Source of the DNA: Oscillospiraceae bacterium
Lineage (GTDB): Bacteria; Bacillota_A; Clostridia; Oscillospirales; Oscillospiraceae
Assembly: GCA_017627975.1 (NCBI GenBank)
Contig: JAGAFT010000205.1
Span: forward strand, 1 to 15,726
Direction of reading: 5' to 3'
DNA length: 15,726 bases
Position numbers and translations under genes: made by a program. Shown here in pieces: positions 1 to 8,191 of this stretch. The stretch's first letter is position 1. Every line of letters starts with the position of its first letter. Below the pieces are notes generated by a model. That model was not told the origin of the DNA. It saw nothing but the letters and a program-made list of their open reading frames with translations, and did no database searches.

Positions 1-650
<650 letters not shown>

Positions 651-775
651 GTTTTTTCCTCGTTTTCCGTCAAAGATTCGCTGGGTTATCCCCATTTGCT
701 AACTGTATGTCCGCCGTATTCCCCCGTTTCCGGCGGGGAAACGCGGTACAGGTGCTCATCGATCCCGGCGCCGGT
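651..775. other. Spacer between mltG and alaS with imperfect GC hairpin
   Basis: This 125-base gap holds the self-complementary decamer CCGGCGCCGG (765-774), directly after the mltG stop. It also holds a hairpin: CGTTTCC (725-731), loop GGCGG, GGAAACG (737-743). An alternative pairing of TTCCCCC (719-725) with the GGGGAA that ends at 740 looks like a worn copy of the TTCCCCGCC/GGCGGGGAA hairpins found after the substrate-binding gene. No T-run follows either hairpin on the minus strand, so neither is a convincing terminator. A weak promoter-like pair before alaS (CGGACA-N17-GATAAC on the minus strand) is too poor to call. Confidence 0.5.
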
Positions 776-2092
776 TCAGTAATCCTGTGTTGCGACGAAG
801 GCGTTGAATTCGTTCTCGTCGTTGAAGAAGCGGTGGTGTCCGGTCTCGGTATCCAGGGCGTAGTAATAATAGTCTGTCTGGCTGGGATTCAGCGCGGCAA
901 TAATGCTCATCAGGCCCGGATTGCAGATCGGGCTCGGCGGCAGGCCCTTATAAACGCGCGTGTTGTAAGGGCTCTTCTCCTTCAGCATTTCACCCGTAGG
1001 CGCTCCTTCGTGGTCCTGATGGACATAAAGGATGGATGCGTCGATGCCAAGCTGCATGTCCGCGTGCAGGCGGTTGTAGATGACCGAGGCGATGGTTGCG
1101 CGTTCCTCATCATCTGCCGCCTCCTTCTCGATCATGGAGGCAATGGTCACGATGTCCCGCAGGCTTCTTCCGCTGTCCTGGATCTGTGCCAGAAGATCGT
1201 CCGTAAGCTTGCTGTTGAACTGCTCCAGGAACTTGTTGATCGCGCTGGAGGCCTGCATGTTGGCATAAAAGTTATAGGTTTCCGGGAAGAGGAAGCCTTC
1301 CAGGCGCACCGCGTCGATGGGCTCGTCGTCTTCCGCGTTCTCGATGAAGCTGTAGTTAAAGTGCGCGGTTTCCGCCGCCTCCATCAGATCCTCATAGCTT
1401 GCCACGCCGCTGCGCTCCAGACGCACGAAAATCTCGCGCATGGTCATGCCTTCAATCAGCGTCACATTCACTGTCGTGGCAGAGCCCGCGTTCGGGCGCA
1501 TGTTCTGAATCAGCGCGCGGTAGTCGAAGGTGGACTGGAGCTGATATTCCCCCGGTCGTACCTTTTCATCCGCATGGGCCATACGGCAGTAGAATTCAAA
1601 GAGCCAGCGGTATTCAATCAGGCCTGCCTGTTTGAGCGTGTTGCTGAGGTAGCTGATGTCCGCATGGCGGACCGTCTTGCGTCCGGTCACGTTGCCGCTG
1701 TCATCCGTGGTCTCCACGACCTCGGTCTCAAAGATGCTGTCCGGCAGGACCACCGTGGCGGTGAATCCCTCTTTGTTGAGGGCAAGCATGTCGCTTGCCG
1801 CCATCCAGCCAAGGCAGGCCAGAATAATGCTGATACAGAGGACGAACACCGCGTAAAGCACCCCGCCGAGGCAGCCGCTCCGGGTATCCTCCCGGCGCTG
1901 AATCGGATGGTAGGGCGCGGTCGGACCGTCCTGGGCTTCGGCTTCTGCCTCGTCGGCCCAGGCCCGCTCTTCCCGGGTCAGATGGCTGGTTCCGACCCGG
2001 ATCTGGTCCAGCTTCTGGGACTGGGTGCGTTCCTTTTTCGCGTCCTCATGGATTTTAAATACCTGGTCGATGGCGTCGGTCTCTTTCGACAT
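776..2092 (-). CDS. mltG: Endolytic murein transglycosylase MltG (YceG-like)
   Basis: Membrane-bound lytic transglycosylase that cuts nascent glycan strands and is thought to set strand ends during peptidoglycan synthesis. The 438-residue protein has a charged cytoplasmic N-terminal tail (1-75), one transmembrane helix (about 77-100) and an extracytoplasmic YceG domain. The family signatures are LIEGMTMREI (212-221), LEGFLFPETY (264-273), the catalytic-Glu motif ASMIEKEA (318-325), NRLHADMQLGIDAS (340-353) and YNTRVYKGLPPSPICNPG (376-393). I chose ATG 2092-2090 because GGGGAG sits 8 bases upstream. An in-frame TTG at 2113 has no comparable site and would add only seven residues. It lies 42 bases after the sirtuin gene. 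The acidic N-terminal tail is longer than in E. coli MltG, which is common in Clostridia. Identification is very secure. Confidence 0.96.
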   Translation of the reverse strand: MSKETDAIDQVFKIHEDAKKERTQSQKLDQIRVGTSHLTREERAWADEAEAEAQDGPTAPYHPIQRREDTRSGCLGGVLYAVFVLCISIILACLGWMAASDMLALNKEGFTATVVLPDSIFETEVVETTDDSGNVTGRKTVRHADISYLSNTLKQAGLIEYRWLFEFYCRMAHADEKVRPGEYQLQSTFDYRALIQNMRPNAGSATTVNVTLIEGMTMREIFVRLERSGVASYEDLMEAAETAHFNYSFIENAEDDEPIDAVRLEGFLFPETYNFYANMQASSAINKFLEQFNSKLTDDLLAQIQDSGRSLRDIVTIASMIEKEAADDEERATIASVIYNRLHADMQLGIDASILYVHQDHEGAPTGEMLKEKSPYNTRVYKGLPPSPICNPGLMSIIAALNPSQTDYYYYALDTETGHHRFFNDENEFNAFVATQDY

Positions 2093-2134
2093 ATCTCCAT
2101 CTCCCCTTTCCAATGCGTGGGTTTTCTTCCGGTC

Positions 2135-2860
2135 CTATCCCGCGATTCTGGAAAACACCTCTCCGATCTTCTCGTGAATTACGAGGTTGGCATAGGAATC
2201 ATACGGTGTCTCGCTCAGATTCACCAGGACCAGTTTGTTTCCGCGGTAGTAGCGGATCAGGCCGGCCGCGGGATAGACGTTCAGGCTGGTCCCGCCGATA
2301 ATCAGAATCTCGGCGTTGCGGATGAAGCGTACCGCGTCTTCCATCACCGTCTGATCCAGCGGCTCCTCATAGAGCACGATGTCCGGCCGGATCACTCCGC
2401 CGCAGTCACATTTCGGCACACCGGTGCCGTGGTTGATCACTTCCTGGGGCCAGGGCTTCCGGCAGCGGGAACAGTATGCCCGCAGGATGCTGCCGTGCAG
2501 CTCCAGGACGTTTTTGCTCCCCGCAGCCTGGTGCAGGCCGTCAATGTTCTGGGTAATCACGGCGCGGAGCTTCCCCGCCTGCTCCAGCTCGGCCAGCTTG
2601 AGGTGCGCCCGGTTCGGCTTCACGCCGTCGATGACCAGCTTTTCCCGATGGAAACGGTAATACTCCTCCGGATTCCGCTCAAAGAAACTGTGGCTGAGGA
2701 TCTCTTCCGGCGGATACTTCCATTTTTGATGATACAGGCCGTCCACGCTTCGGAAGTCCGGAATCCCGCTCTCCGTGCTGACGCCGGCGCCGCCGAAAAA
2801 CACGATGTTGTCACTGGCCTGAACCCAGTCGTTCAGTGTTTTGATGCCCTGAATATCCAC
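2135..2860 (-). CDS. cobB: NAD-dependent protein deacylase, Sir2/CobB family
   Basis: Sirtuin that removes acyl groups from lysines using NAD+, giving O-acyl-ADP-ribose and nicotinamide. It is 241 residues with no signal peptide, so cytoplasmic. NAD-binding motif [15 protein letters not shown] lies at 24-38, TQNIDGLH at 103-110, and the catalytic His is in LHGS (H122). The zinc knuckle uses C130 and C133 with C151 and C153 (CSRC, then CDC). [10 protein letters not shown] (189-198) and VNLSETPYD (213-221) complete the Rossmann fold. The pattern suits the bacterial class U/III-like deacetylases; I do not see the Ala-Tyr-Arg set of Sirt5-type desuccinylases. The start is GTG (2860-2858), supported by AAAGGGG six bases upstream. 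It follows ispF after 53 bases and precedes mltG. The gene name is by family only; substrates cannot be told from sequence. Confidence 0.93.
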   Translation of the reverse strand: MDIQGIKTLNDWVQASDNIVFFGGAGVSTESGIPDFRSVDGLYHQKWKYPPEEILSHSFFERNPEEYYRFHREKLVIDGVKPNRAHLKLAELEQAGKLRAVITQNIDGLHQAAGSKNVLELHGSILRAYCSRCRKPWPQEVINHGTGVPKCDCGGVIRPDIVLYEEPLDQTVMEDAVRFIRNAEILIIGGTSLNVYPAAGLIRYYRGNKLVLVNLSETPYDSYANLVIHEKIGEVFSRIAG

Positions 2861-2913
2861 GTTGTTCCCCTTTCCTCAATTCTGCCCTCCGGTCGGAGAT
2901 TCCGCACCGGGGA

Positions 2914-3381
2914 TTATTCGATCAGCGCTACCGCGTGGGCGGCAATGCCGAGTCCCTCGCCGGTAAAGCCGAGTTTTTCCTCTGTGGTGGCCTTGACGTT
3001 CACCGCGTCCTCCTCGACCTGCATGGCCGCGGCCAACCTGCTTCGCATCTGTGGGATGTAGGGGGCAAGCTTCGGCCGCTGGGCAATCACCGTCACGTCG
3101 ACATTTCCGACGCGATAGTTCTTTTCCGTAAGAAGCCGGCAGACTTCTTTCAGCAGCTCAATGCTGTCCGCGCCCAGAAAGCGGTCATCATTGTCCGGGA
3201 AGAGGTGTCCGATGTCGCCCAGCGCCGCTGCGCCCAGAAGCGCGTCCATCAGCGCATGCGTAAGCACATCCGCATCCGAATGCCCCAGCAGGCCCTTTTC
3301 CCAGGGGATCTCCACTCCGCCGAGGATCAGCTTTCTTCCCTCGACCAGCCGGTGTACGTCATATCCGTGCCCGATCCTCAT
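2914..3381 (-). CDS. ispF: 2-C-methyl-D-erythritol 2,4-cyclodiphosphate synthase
   Basis: IspF converts CDP-methylerythritol 2-phosphate to MEcPP with release of CMP in the MEP isoprenoid pathway. It acts as a cytoplasmic trimer with zinc. The 155-residue length is normal. Zinc ligands D8, H10 (GYDVH) and H42 ([10 protein letters not shown]) are in their usual places. HSDADV (34-39), DIGHLFPD (56-63) and the C-terminal [20 protein letters not shown] (131-150) are present. The usual TGRGEGIA reads TGEGLGIA here, which is a mild variant. The ATG overlaps the ispD stop in ATGA (3378-3381), so translation is probably coupled to ispD. IspD and IspF catalyse the second committed and fourth steps of one pathway, so the pairing is functional. 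They are separate proteins here and not an IspDF fusion. Confidence 0.97.
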   Translation of the reverse strand: MRIGHGYDVHRLVEGRKLILGGVEIPWEKGLLGHSDADVLTHALMDALLGAAALGDIGHLFPDNDDRFLGADSIELLKEVCRLLTEKNYRVGNVDVTVIAQRPKLAPYIPQMRSRLAAAMQVEEDAVNVKATTEEKLGFTGEGLGIAAHAVALIE

Positions 3382-4118
3382 CGTTCTGCTTCCCTCCTGC
3401 GTTCCAGAATGCCCTGGGCAATCACCAGATCCTGCGGTGTGGTAAGCTTGAGGTTTTCCTCTTCCCCCTCCACGGCCTGGATCGTCATGCCGAGCCGTTC
3501 CACCGCCGTCGCGTCATCCGTAAAGGTCAGCCCCTTTTCCACCGCGTCGGTGAGCGCCGCCTTGACCACTTCGGTCAGGAAGACCTGCGGCGTCTGGACC
3601 CGAACCACACGCTCCCGGTCAAGGATGCCCGTCAGGGTGCCTTTTTCATCCACCCCGCGCAGCGTGTCCGTGCTCTTGACCACCGGAATCGCCGCAAACT
3701 GAGCCCCGGCTCTTTGGATACATGCTTCAATCAGTCTTTCGGAGACCAGAGGCCGCGCCCCGTCGTGGATCGCCGTCAGGCGGCAGTCCTTCTTCAGGGC
3801 CATCACCCCGGCCAGGGCGGATTCCGTTCTGGTTTTTCCGCCGCACACCACTGCGGTGACCTTGCTCAGGTTGTACTGATCACAGAGCGCCGCAATCTCC
3901 TCGATCCGGTCTGCCTTCGTAACCACGACAATCTCCTGTACCAGCGGAGACTGTTCAAACGCGTTTACCGCCCTGACCAGGACGGGCTGCCCTTCCAGCA
4001 TCACGGTCATCTTGTCAAAGCCCATGCGCTGGGCACTGCCCGCGCCGAGAACTACCGCCGCGCAGCTAAGGGGGCCTTCTTCCTTTTTCAGGTGTTTGTA
4101 TGCCGCAACCAGGTCCAT
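3378..4118 (-). CDS. ispD: 2-C-methyl-D-erythritol 4-phosphate cytidylyltransferase
   Basis: IspD transfers CMP from CTP to methylerythritol 4-phosphate, making CDP-ME in the MEP pathway. It has 246 residues. The nucleotide-binding loop is [17 protein letters not shown] (20-36), with G25-A26-G27, R31 and K36. HDGARPLV (118-125), QTPQVF (175-180), DDATAVE (201-207) and [14 protein letters not shown] (217-230) follow in family order. An N-terminal extension of about 18 residues precedes the first strand. ATG 4118-4116 is preceded by GGTGGAG at a good distance, so the extension is likely real. The gene begins 30 bases after mreB and overlaps ispF by four bases. Isoprenoids made by this route include undecaprenyl phosphate, the lipid carrier for the wall synthesis that MreB and MltG serve. 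Confidence 0.97.
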   Translation of the reverse strand: MDLVAAYKHLKKEEGPLSCAAVVLGAGSAQRMGFDKMTVMLEGQPVLVRAVNAFEQSPLVQEIVVVTKADRIEEIAALCDQYNLSKVTAVVCGGKTRTESALAGVMALKKDCRLTAIHDGARPLVSERLIEACIQRAGAQFAAIPVVKSTDTLRGVDEKGTLTGILDRERVVRVQTPQVFLTEVVKAALTDAVEKGLTFTDDATAVERLGMTIQAVEGEEENLKLTTPQDLVIAQGILERRREAER

Positions 4119-4148
4119 CTTATGTTCTCCACCCCGTTCGTTCCCGGA

Positions 4149-5177
4149 TCATCTCAGCTGACGCATCCGGTAGAAGTTCATCATGCCGTCCTTCATCTCA
4201 TCCAGATGCTTCAGCATCTTTCCCGCTCCGTAGGTGGCGCAGGAAACCGGGTCGTCTACCGGCAGCGTGCGGATGCCGGTGCTGCGTTCGATCAGGCGGT
4301 CCATGCCGTACACCAGGCTGCCGCCGCCGGAGATGATAATACCGTTCTGGTCCAGGTCTCCCACGAGCTGGGGCGGTGTGCGTTCCAGCACCGCGTGGAT
4401 CGCTTCGAGGATATCGTTCATGGGTTCCACAAAGGCCTCGATCAGCTCGTTGGAGCTGACCCGGACGGTCTTGGGCAGACCGTTTGCCAGGTTGCGGCCC
4501 TTGACTTCCTCGATTCCCATATCCGGCCGCTGCATGACGCAGCCGATGTTTTTCTTCAGCTCCTCCGCCGCCGTGAGGCCGATGAGCATGTTGTATTTCT
4601 TCCGCACATATTTCACGATCGCTTCGTCAAAGCTGCCGCCGGCCGTCTTGATGGATTCGCATTCCACCACCCCGCCGGCAGAGATCATGGCGATTTCCGT
4701 GGTTCCGCCGCCGATGTCGACAACCATGTGCCCGTCCGGCTTGCTGATGTCAACGCCGGCGCCAAGCGCCGTGGCCACACCCTGCTCCAGCAGATAGACC
4801 TTCCGTGCGCCGGCTTCGATGGCCGCGTCAATCACCGCGCGCTCCTCAACGCCGCTGATGCTGCTCGGAACACAGCAGAGCACACAGGGCTTGAAGAGGC
4901 TGAAGGAGGTAATGCGGCTGACCAGTTCCCGCTGCATCTGCGCCGCCATCTCATAGTCCGAGATAACGCCCGCGCTGATGGGATGGATCGCGACAATATT
5001 TGCCGGAGTCCGCCCCAGCATCCTCTGGGCGTCCTGACCGACCTTCTGGATCTTTCCGCTGAATCGGTCCACGGCAACCACCGTCGGTTCACGGGCGACA
5101 ATTCCCTTCCCCTGCTCAAACAGCAGGGTTGTGGATGTCCCCATATCAATGGCGATGTCTTTTTCAAATATCTGCAT
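4149..5177 (-). CDS. mreB: MreB-family actin-like cell shape protein
   Basis: Bacterial actin homologue that polymerises with ATP under the membrane and guides wall elongation. The 342-residue length is typical. Phosphate-1 loop IDMGTSTT (10-17), phosphate-2 loop VDIGGGTTEIA (153-163) and adenosine motif GIIISGGGSLV (279-289) are all present, with TAGGSFDEAIVKYVRKKYNMLIG (178-200, shown by key residues G180, D184, Y195, G200). Two usually well conserved places differ: the phosphate-1 loop has STT where MreB commonly has ANT, and the segment after VYLL reads EQGVATALGAG where EEPMAAAIGAG is usual. No mreC or mreD is adjacent, so this may be a second MreB/Mbl paralogue. Its ATG lies inside the end of comF (14-base overlap), with GGAG nine bases upstream. 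The name marks the family; main versus paralogue status is unknown. Confidence 0.9.
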   Translation of the reverse strand: MQIFEKDIAIDMGTSTTLLFEQGKGIVAREPTVVAVDRFSGKIQKVGQDAQRMLGRTPANIVAIHPISAGVISDYEMAAQMQRELVSRITSFSLFKPCVLCCVPSSISGVEERAVIDAAIEAGARKVYLLEQGVATALGAGVDISKPDGHMVVDIGGGTTEIAMISAGGVVECESIKTAGGSFDEAIVKYVRKKYNMLIGLTAAEELKKNIGCVMQRPDMGIEEVKGRNLANGLPKTVRVSSNELIEAFVEPMNDILEAIHAVLERTPPQLVGDLDQNGIIISGGGSLVYGMDRLIERSTGIRTLPVDDPVSCATYGAGKMLKHLDEMKDGMMNFYRMRQLR

Positions 5178-5865
5178 AATCGCTTTCTCCGTTCGATTCT
5201 GTAGTGAAGCCTCTGTCTTCTCTCTCGGTTCGGGCGAGGGTCAGGCCTGAAACCCGTTCCGCTCCCGCATTCAGGAGCTCCTTCGCCGCTTCGCTGAGCG
5301 TGGCGCCCGTCGTCACAATGTCGTCGACGAGCAGGACATGCTCCCCCGAAAAGGATGTCACCGCGCGGTAGACACCCCGGACGTTTTTCTGACGTTCCGC
5401 TATGCCGGCGGTTCCGGACTGCGCGGGGTTGTTCCGGATTTTCTCCAGCGTTCTTTCACAGGGCAGGCCCTGCAGTCTGGCCACTTCCTCCGCCAGAAGC
5501 CGCGCCTGGTCATAGCCGCGGCGGCGGAGCCGCTTCCGGCTGAGCGGGACCCAGGTCACCAGGTCGGCCGTCAGTCCGTGCTCCCTCATGCAGTCGGCCA
5601 TCAGCTCGGCATAGATGCGGTAATATGCCGCTGCCCCCTGAAACTTATACCGGTGCAGAGACTGCCGCACATCCCCTGTATAATACAGCGGCGAGAGGCA
5701 AACCGCAAGCCCGGAAATCTTCCGGCTCTGCATTTCTTTCTCCGTTGCCGGCAGCTGTTTTTCACAATCCGGGCAAAGCATCCTTCCGCCCGCGACAAGC
5801 CTTCGGCAGAAGGCGCATTTGGGCGGATACAGAAGGTCCAGCAGGCGCTCTCCGAGGCGGTTCAT
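5164..5865 (-). CDS. comF: ComF-family phosphoribosyltransferase-like protein
   Basis: ComF/GntX family protein of 233 residues. It has an N-terminal zinc finger (C17, C20, C31, C34: CAFC and CPDC) and a C-terminal type I phosphoribosyltransferase domain with the PRPP loop VLLVDDIVTTGATL (177-190). The mid-protein segment VPLSRKRLRRRGYDQARLLAEE (106-127; key residues R109-R116, G117, Q120) and NNPAQSGTAGIAERQKNV (145-162) is characteristic of ComF. In Bacillus, ComF is needed for DNA uptake during transformation; in many anaerobes it is present without proof of competence. Its ATG overlaps the recD2 stop by four bases and its end overlaps mreB by 14. RecD2 also handles DNA, so the pairing is sensible. 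No comFA helicase or other competence gene is visible here. Confidence 0.93.
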   Translation of the reverse strand: MNRLGERLLDLLYPPKCAFCRRLVAGGRMLCPDCEKQLPATEKEMQSRKISGLAVCLSPLYYTGDVRQSLHRYKFQGAAAYYRIYAELMADCMREHGLTADLVTWVPLSRKRLRRRGYDQARLLAEEVARLQGLPCERTLEKIRNNPAQSGTAGIAERQKNVRGVYRAVTSFSGEHVLLVDDIVTTGATLSEAAKELLNAGAERVSGLTLARTEREDRGFTTESNGESDYADI

Positions 5866-8102
5866 TTCCCGCAGGCCTCACGGATGCGGATGCGCAGGGC
5901 GTTGTAGCGCCGGCTCGGGGCGACATTGTCGATCATGCGAAAGGCGATGTTCTCGTTTCCGACCATGATCAGAAGCTCCCTTGCCCGCGTCACCGCGGTA
6001 TACAGGACCGTGCGTGTGAGAAGGCGCCGTGACGAATCCGTCAGGGCCAGAATCACGGCCCGGTATTCCGACCCCTGGGACTTGTGCACCGTAAGCGCCC
6101 AAGCGTGCTCCAGATCCCCCAGCGATTCAAAGTCATACTTTGCCTCGCGGCCGTCGAAGTCCACCGTCATCGTCTGCTCTTCGGTATTGATCTCCTTCAG
6201 GATTCCGATGTCGCCGTTGAAGACGCCAAGGCCGCTGCTTCCGTCCGCGCACTCCCAGAGCACGTTATAGTCGTTCCGGTTCTGGATCAGGCGGTCTCCC
6301 ACCCGGAAGATCACGTCCCCGACGGGACGTTCCTTTTTCTCGGGCGCAGGCGGGTTCAGGGCCGCCTGAAGGAGCTTGTTCAGGGCTGCCGTGCCGCATT
6401 CGCCCTTTCTTGTAGGTGCAAGAACCTGGATCTCGTCGGAAGGGATCTTCATTTTCTGCGGGAGCCTCGTGCTGCACAGCTCCACCACGGTCTCGGCGAC
6501 GGAGCCGGCCTGCAGACGCTGCAGCCGGAAGAAGTCCCCCGCGTTCTCTGAAAGATTCGGATGCTCGCCGCGATTGATCAGATGGGCGTTGCGGACAATG
6601 CGGCTGCTTTCCCGCTGCCGGAAGATCTCCGTCAGCATCACCGACGGCACCGCCTCACTGCGCAGGATGGCGGAAAACACATCTCCGGGCCCCACCGCGG
6701 GAAGCTGTGCCGCGTCTCCCACCAGCATCAGGCGGGCGGATGCCGGCAGTGCCTTCAGCAGCGCGTGCATCAGGCGGATGTCCACCATGGAGCACTCGTC
6801 AATGATCAGCGCGTCGCAGTGCAAAGGGTCCTCTTCGTTTTTTGTAAAGACCAGATCCAGATTGTCTTCGGAGAGCTTTGCGCCCAGCATGCGATGAATC
6901 GTGGCGGCTTCCACCCCGGTGAGCTCCGTCATGCGCTTTGCCGCGCGCCCGGTGGGTGCGGCCAGCATCGTTCTGAGGCCAAGCCGGTCGTAGAGCTTCA
7001 GCACCGCGCGCAGGGATGTGGTCTTCCCGGTCCCCGGGCCGCCGGTCACGGCGAGAATGCGGTTCTGCATCGCATAGCGCAGGATCTGCTTCTGCTGCTC
7101 GGCAAAACGCATGCCCTGCTCCGCTTCGCATTCCTCGATCAGCTGATCCAGATTGAGTTTCCCTTCTGGCAGCTTCTGGACCATGGCGGCAATCCGCTCC
7201 GCGGTCTCCTTCTCGGCCCGATACATGTCGGGCAGATAGCAGGCATCCTGTCCGGCAATCGGATCGCGGACCAGGTCTCCCTGTTCCGCCATGTCCTCCA
7301 TGACGGCGGAGATGTCCTCCTGCTCCAGCTGCAGCTGCTGAGCCGCCGCGGTGCAGAGCTTCGCCCAGGGGATGAAGCAGTGGCCGTTGTGTTCGTTATG
7401 ACGCAGAACAAAGATCACGCCGGCACGGATCCGGTTCGGGTCTGTATCCTCGATCCCCAGCTCTTCGGCCAGACGGTCCGCCGCGGCAAACGGCGCTCCG
7501 ATCCCGTCGACGGTCAGCAGGTAGGGATTCTCCTTCAGAAGCTCCAGCGCGTTTTCGCCATAGAAGCGATACAGCCGCACCGCGTATTCCGGCGCGATTC
7601 CGGAGGCGCTCAGCAGAAGCACAAGCTTCTTCAGGCCAACCTGACGCTTGAACTCCTTTGCAATTTTCTCCGCTTTGTTCAGGCTGATGCCGCGGATTTC
7701 GGCAAGCAGCACGGGTTCCTCTTCCAGGACGCGCAGCGCGTTTCTTCCGAAGCGCTCGACAATCTGTCCCGCCATGACCGGACCGATTCCCTTGACGGCG
7801 CCGGAAGCCAGATAGGAAAATACCGAGCGCTCGTCCTCCGGGGTGCTCCGCTCCGAGGATTCCGCCTCGAACTGCCGCCCGTAGGTCCCGTGCAGGCCCC
7901 AGTGCCCGTAGGCCGTGATGGTCTCTCCCGGCCAGGCATAGGGGAAGGTCCCGGTCAGCTTCTGCTCGGCACCGTCGGTGTCGGTCACGCTCAGCACGGC
8001 ATAGCCGTTTTCCTCGTTGCAGTAGATGACGCTTTGGACCGTACAGCTGAGTACGTCAATCTCTTCCTCTTGATTCGGTTCCTGGTTGTTGATAGTATCC
8101 AC
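5862..8102 (-). CDS. recD2: ATP-dependent DNA helicase RecD2 (RecD-like, SF1B)
   Basis: 5'-3' superfamily 1B helicase not tied to RecBC, linked in other Bacillota to repair and replication fork handling. It has 746 residues, typical for RecD2. The N-terminal part (1-330) carries the OB-like and helix-hairpin-helix regions (VKGIGPVMAGQIVERFG, 103-119; IRGISLNKAEKIAKEF, 136-151). Helicase motifs follow: Walker A GGPGTGKTTS (354-363), PTGRAAKRM (383-391), DECSM (435-439), GDAAQLPAVGPGD (462-474), IFRQ (493-496), VHKSQGSEY (672-680) and YTAVTRAR (701-708). The start is GTG 8102-8100; an in-frame TAA lies three codons upstream, so it cannot be longer. The nearest purine-rich site (GGGAG) is about 13 bases away, so initiation may be weak. 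It follows uvrA after 89 bases that hold a hairpin. Confidence 0.96.
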   Translation of the reverse strand: MDTINNQEPNQEEEIDVLSCTVQSVIYCNEENGYAVLSVTDTDGAEQKLTGTFPYAWPGETITAYGHWGLHGTYGRQFEAESSERSTPEDERSVFSYLASGAVKGIGPVMAGQIVERFGRNALRVLEEEPVLLAEIRGISLNKAEKIAKEFKRQVGLKKLVLLLSASGIAPEYAVRLYRFYGENALELLKENPYLLTVDGIGAPFAAADRLAEELGIEDTDPNRIRAGVIFVLRHNEHNGHCFIPWAKLCTAAAQQLQLEQEDISAVMEDMAEQGDLVRDPIAGQDACYLPDMYRAEKETAERIAAMVQKLPEGKLNLDQLIEECEAEQGMRFAEQQKQILRYAMQNRILAVTGGPGTGKTTSLRAVLKLYDRLGLRTMLAAPTGRAAKRMTELTGVEAATIHRMLGAKLSEDNLDLVFTKNEEDPLHCDALIIDECSMVDIRLMHALLKALPASARLMLVGDAAQLPAVGPGDVFSAILRSEAVPSVMLTEIFRQRESSRIVRNAHLINRGEHPNLSENAGDFFRLQRLQAGSVAETVVELCSTRLPQKMKIPSDEIQVLAPTRKGECGTAALNKLLQAALNPPAPEKKERPVGDVIFRVGDRLIQNRNDYNVLWECADGSSGLGVFNGDIGILKEINTEEQTMTVDFDGREAKYDFESLGDLEHAWALTVHKSQGSEYRAVILALTDSSRRLLTRTVLYTAVTRARELLIMVGNENIAFRMIDNVAPSRRYNALRIRIREACGK

Positions 8103-8135
8103 AGCAGCTTACTGACTCCCACTCTCTATGGCTCT

Positions 8136-8168
8136 CAGTCTTCCCGCGCCTGCGGCGCTGGAAGACTG
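8136..8168. repeat. Palindromic hairpin between uvrA and recD2
   Basis: The left arm CAGTCTTCC (8136-8144), one mismatch, then GCGCC, loop TGC, GGCGC, the opposing mismatch, and GGAAGACTG (8160-8168). This gives 14 paired bases of 15 around a 3-base loop. No T-run follows on the minus strand, so it is a poor terminator; it could protect mRNA ends or be a mobile palindrome. On the minus strand it is preceded by CTAAGTTTTAGAATACCAG (ends at 8169), which resembles CTAAGTTTCGGAAAACAGAT before the hairpins at 14884-14990. I infer that it belongs to the same element family. Confidence 0.75.
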
Positions 8169-8191
8169 GTATTCTAAAACTTAGCGGCTCT

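Noticed and set aside
736..760. T-box-like match before alaS (GTACCGCG on the minus strand)
   Set aside because: Only the ACCGCG half fits the T-box antiterminator; the AGGGTGG half, a specifier stem and a following terminator are missing, and 125 bases leave no room for a full leader.
707..3061. 784-residue plus-strand open frame
   Set aside because: It lies antisense to mltG, the sirtuin and part of ispF, all with full family motifs. Long antisense frames are expected in GC-rich coding DNA. The same applies to the long plus-strand frames at 3714-5204, 6561-8177, 8765-11263, 11338-12792 and 13726-14928.
8103..8191. Internal promoter before recD2 (TAGAAT on the minus strand)
   Set aside because: The only upstream TTGGAC is 21 bases away, which is too far, and the TAGAAT is part of the leader of the repeat element.
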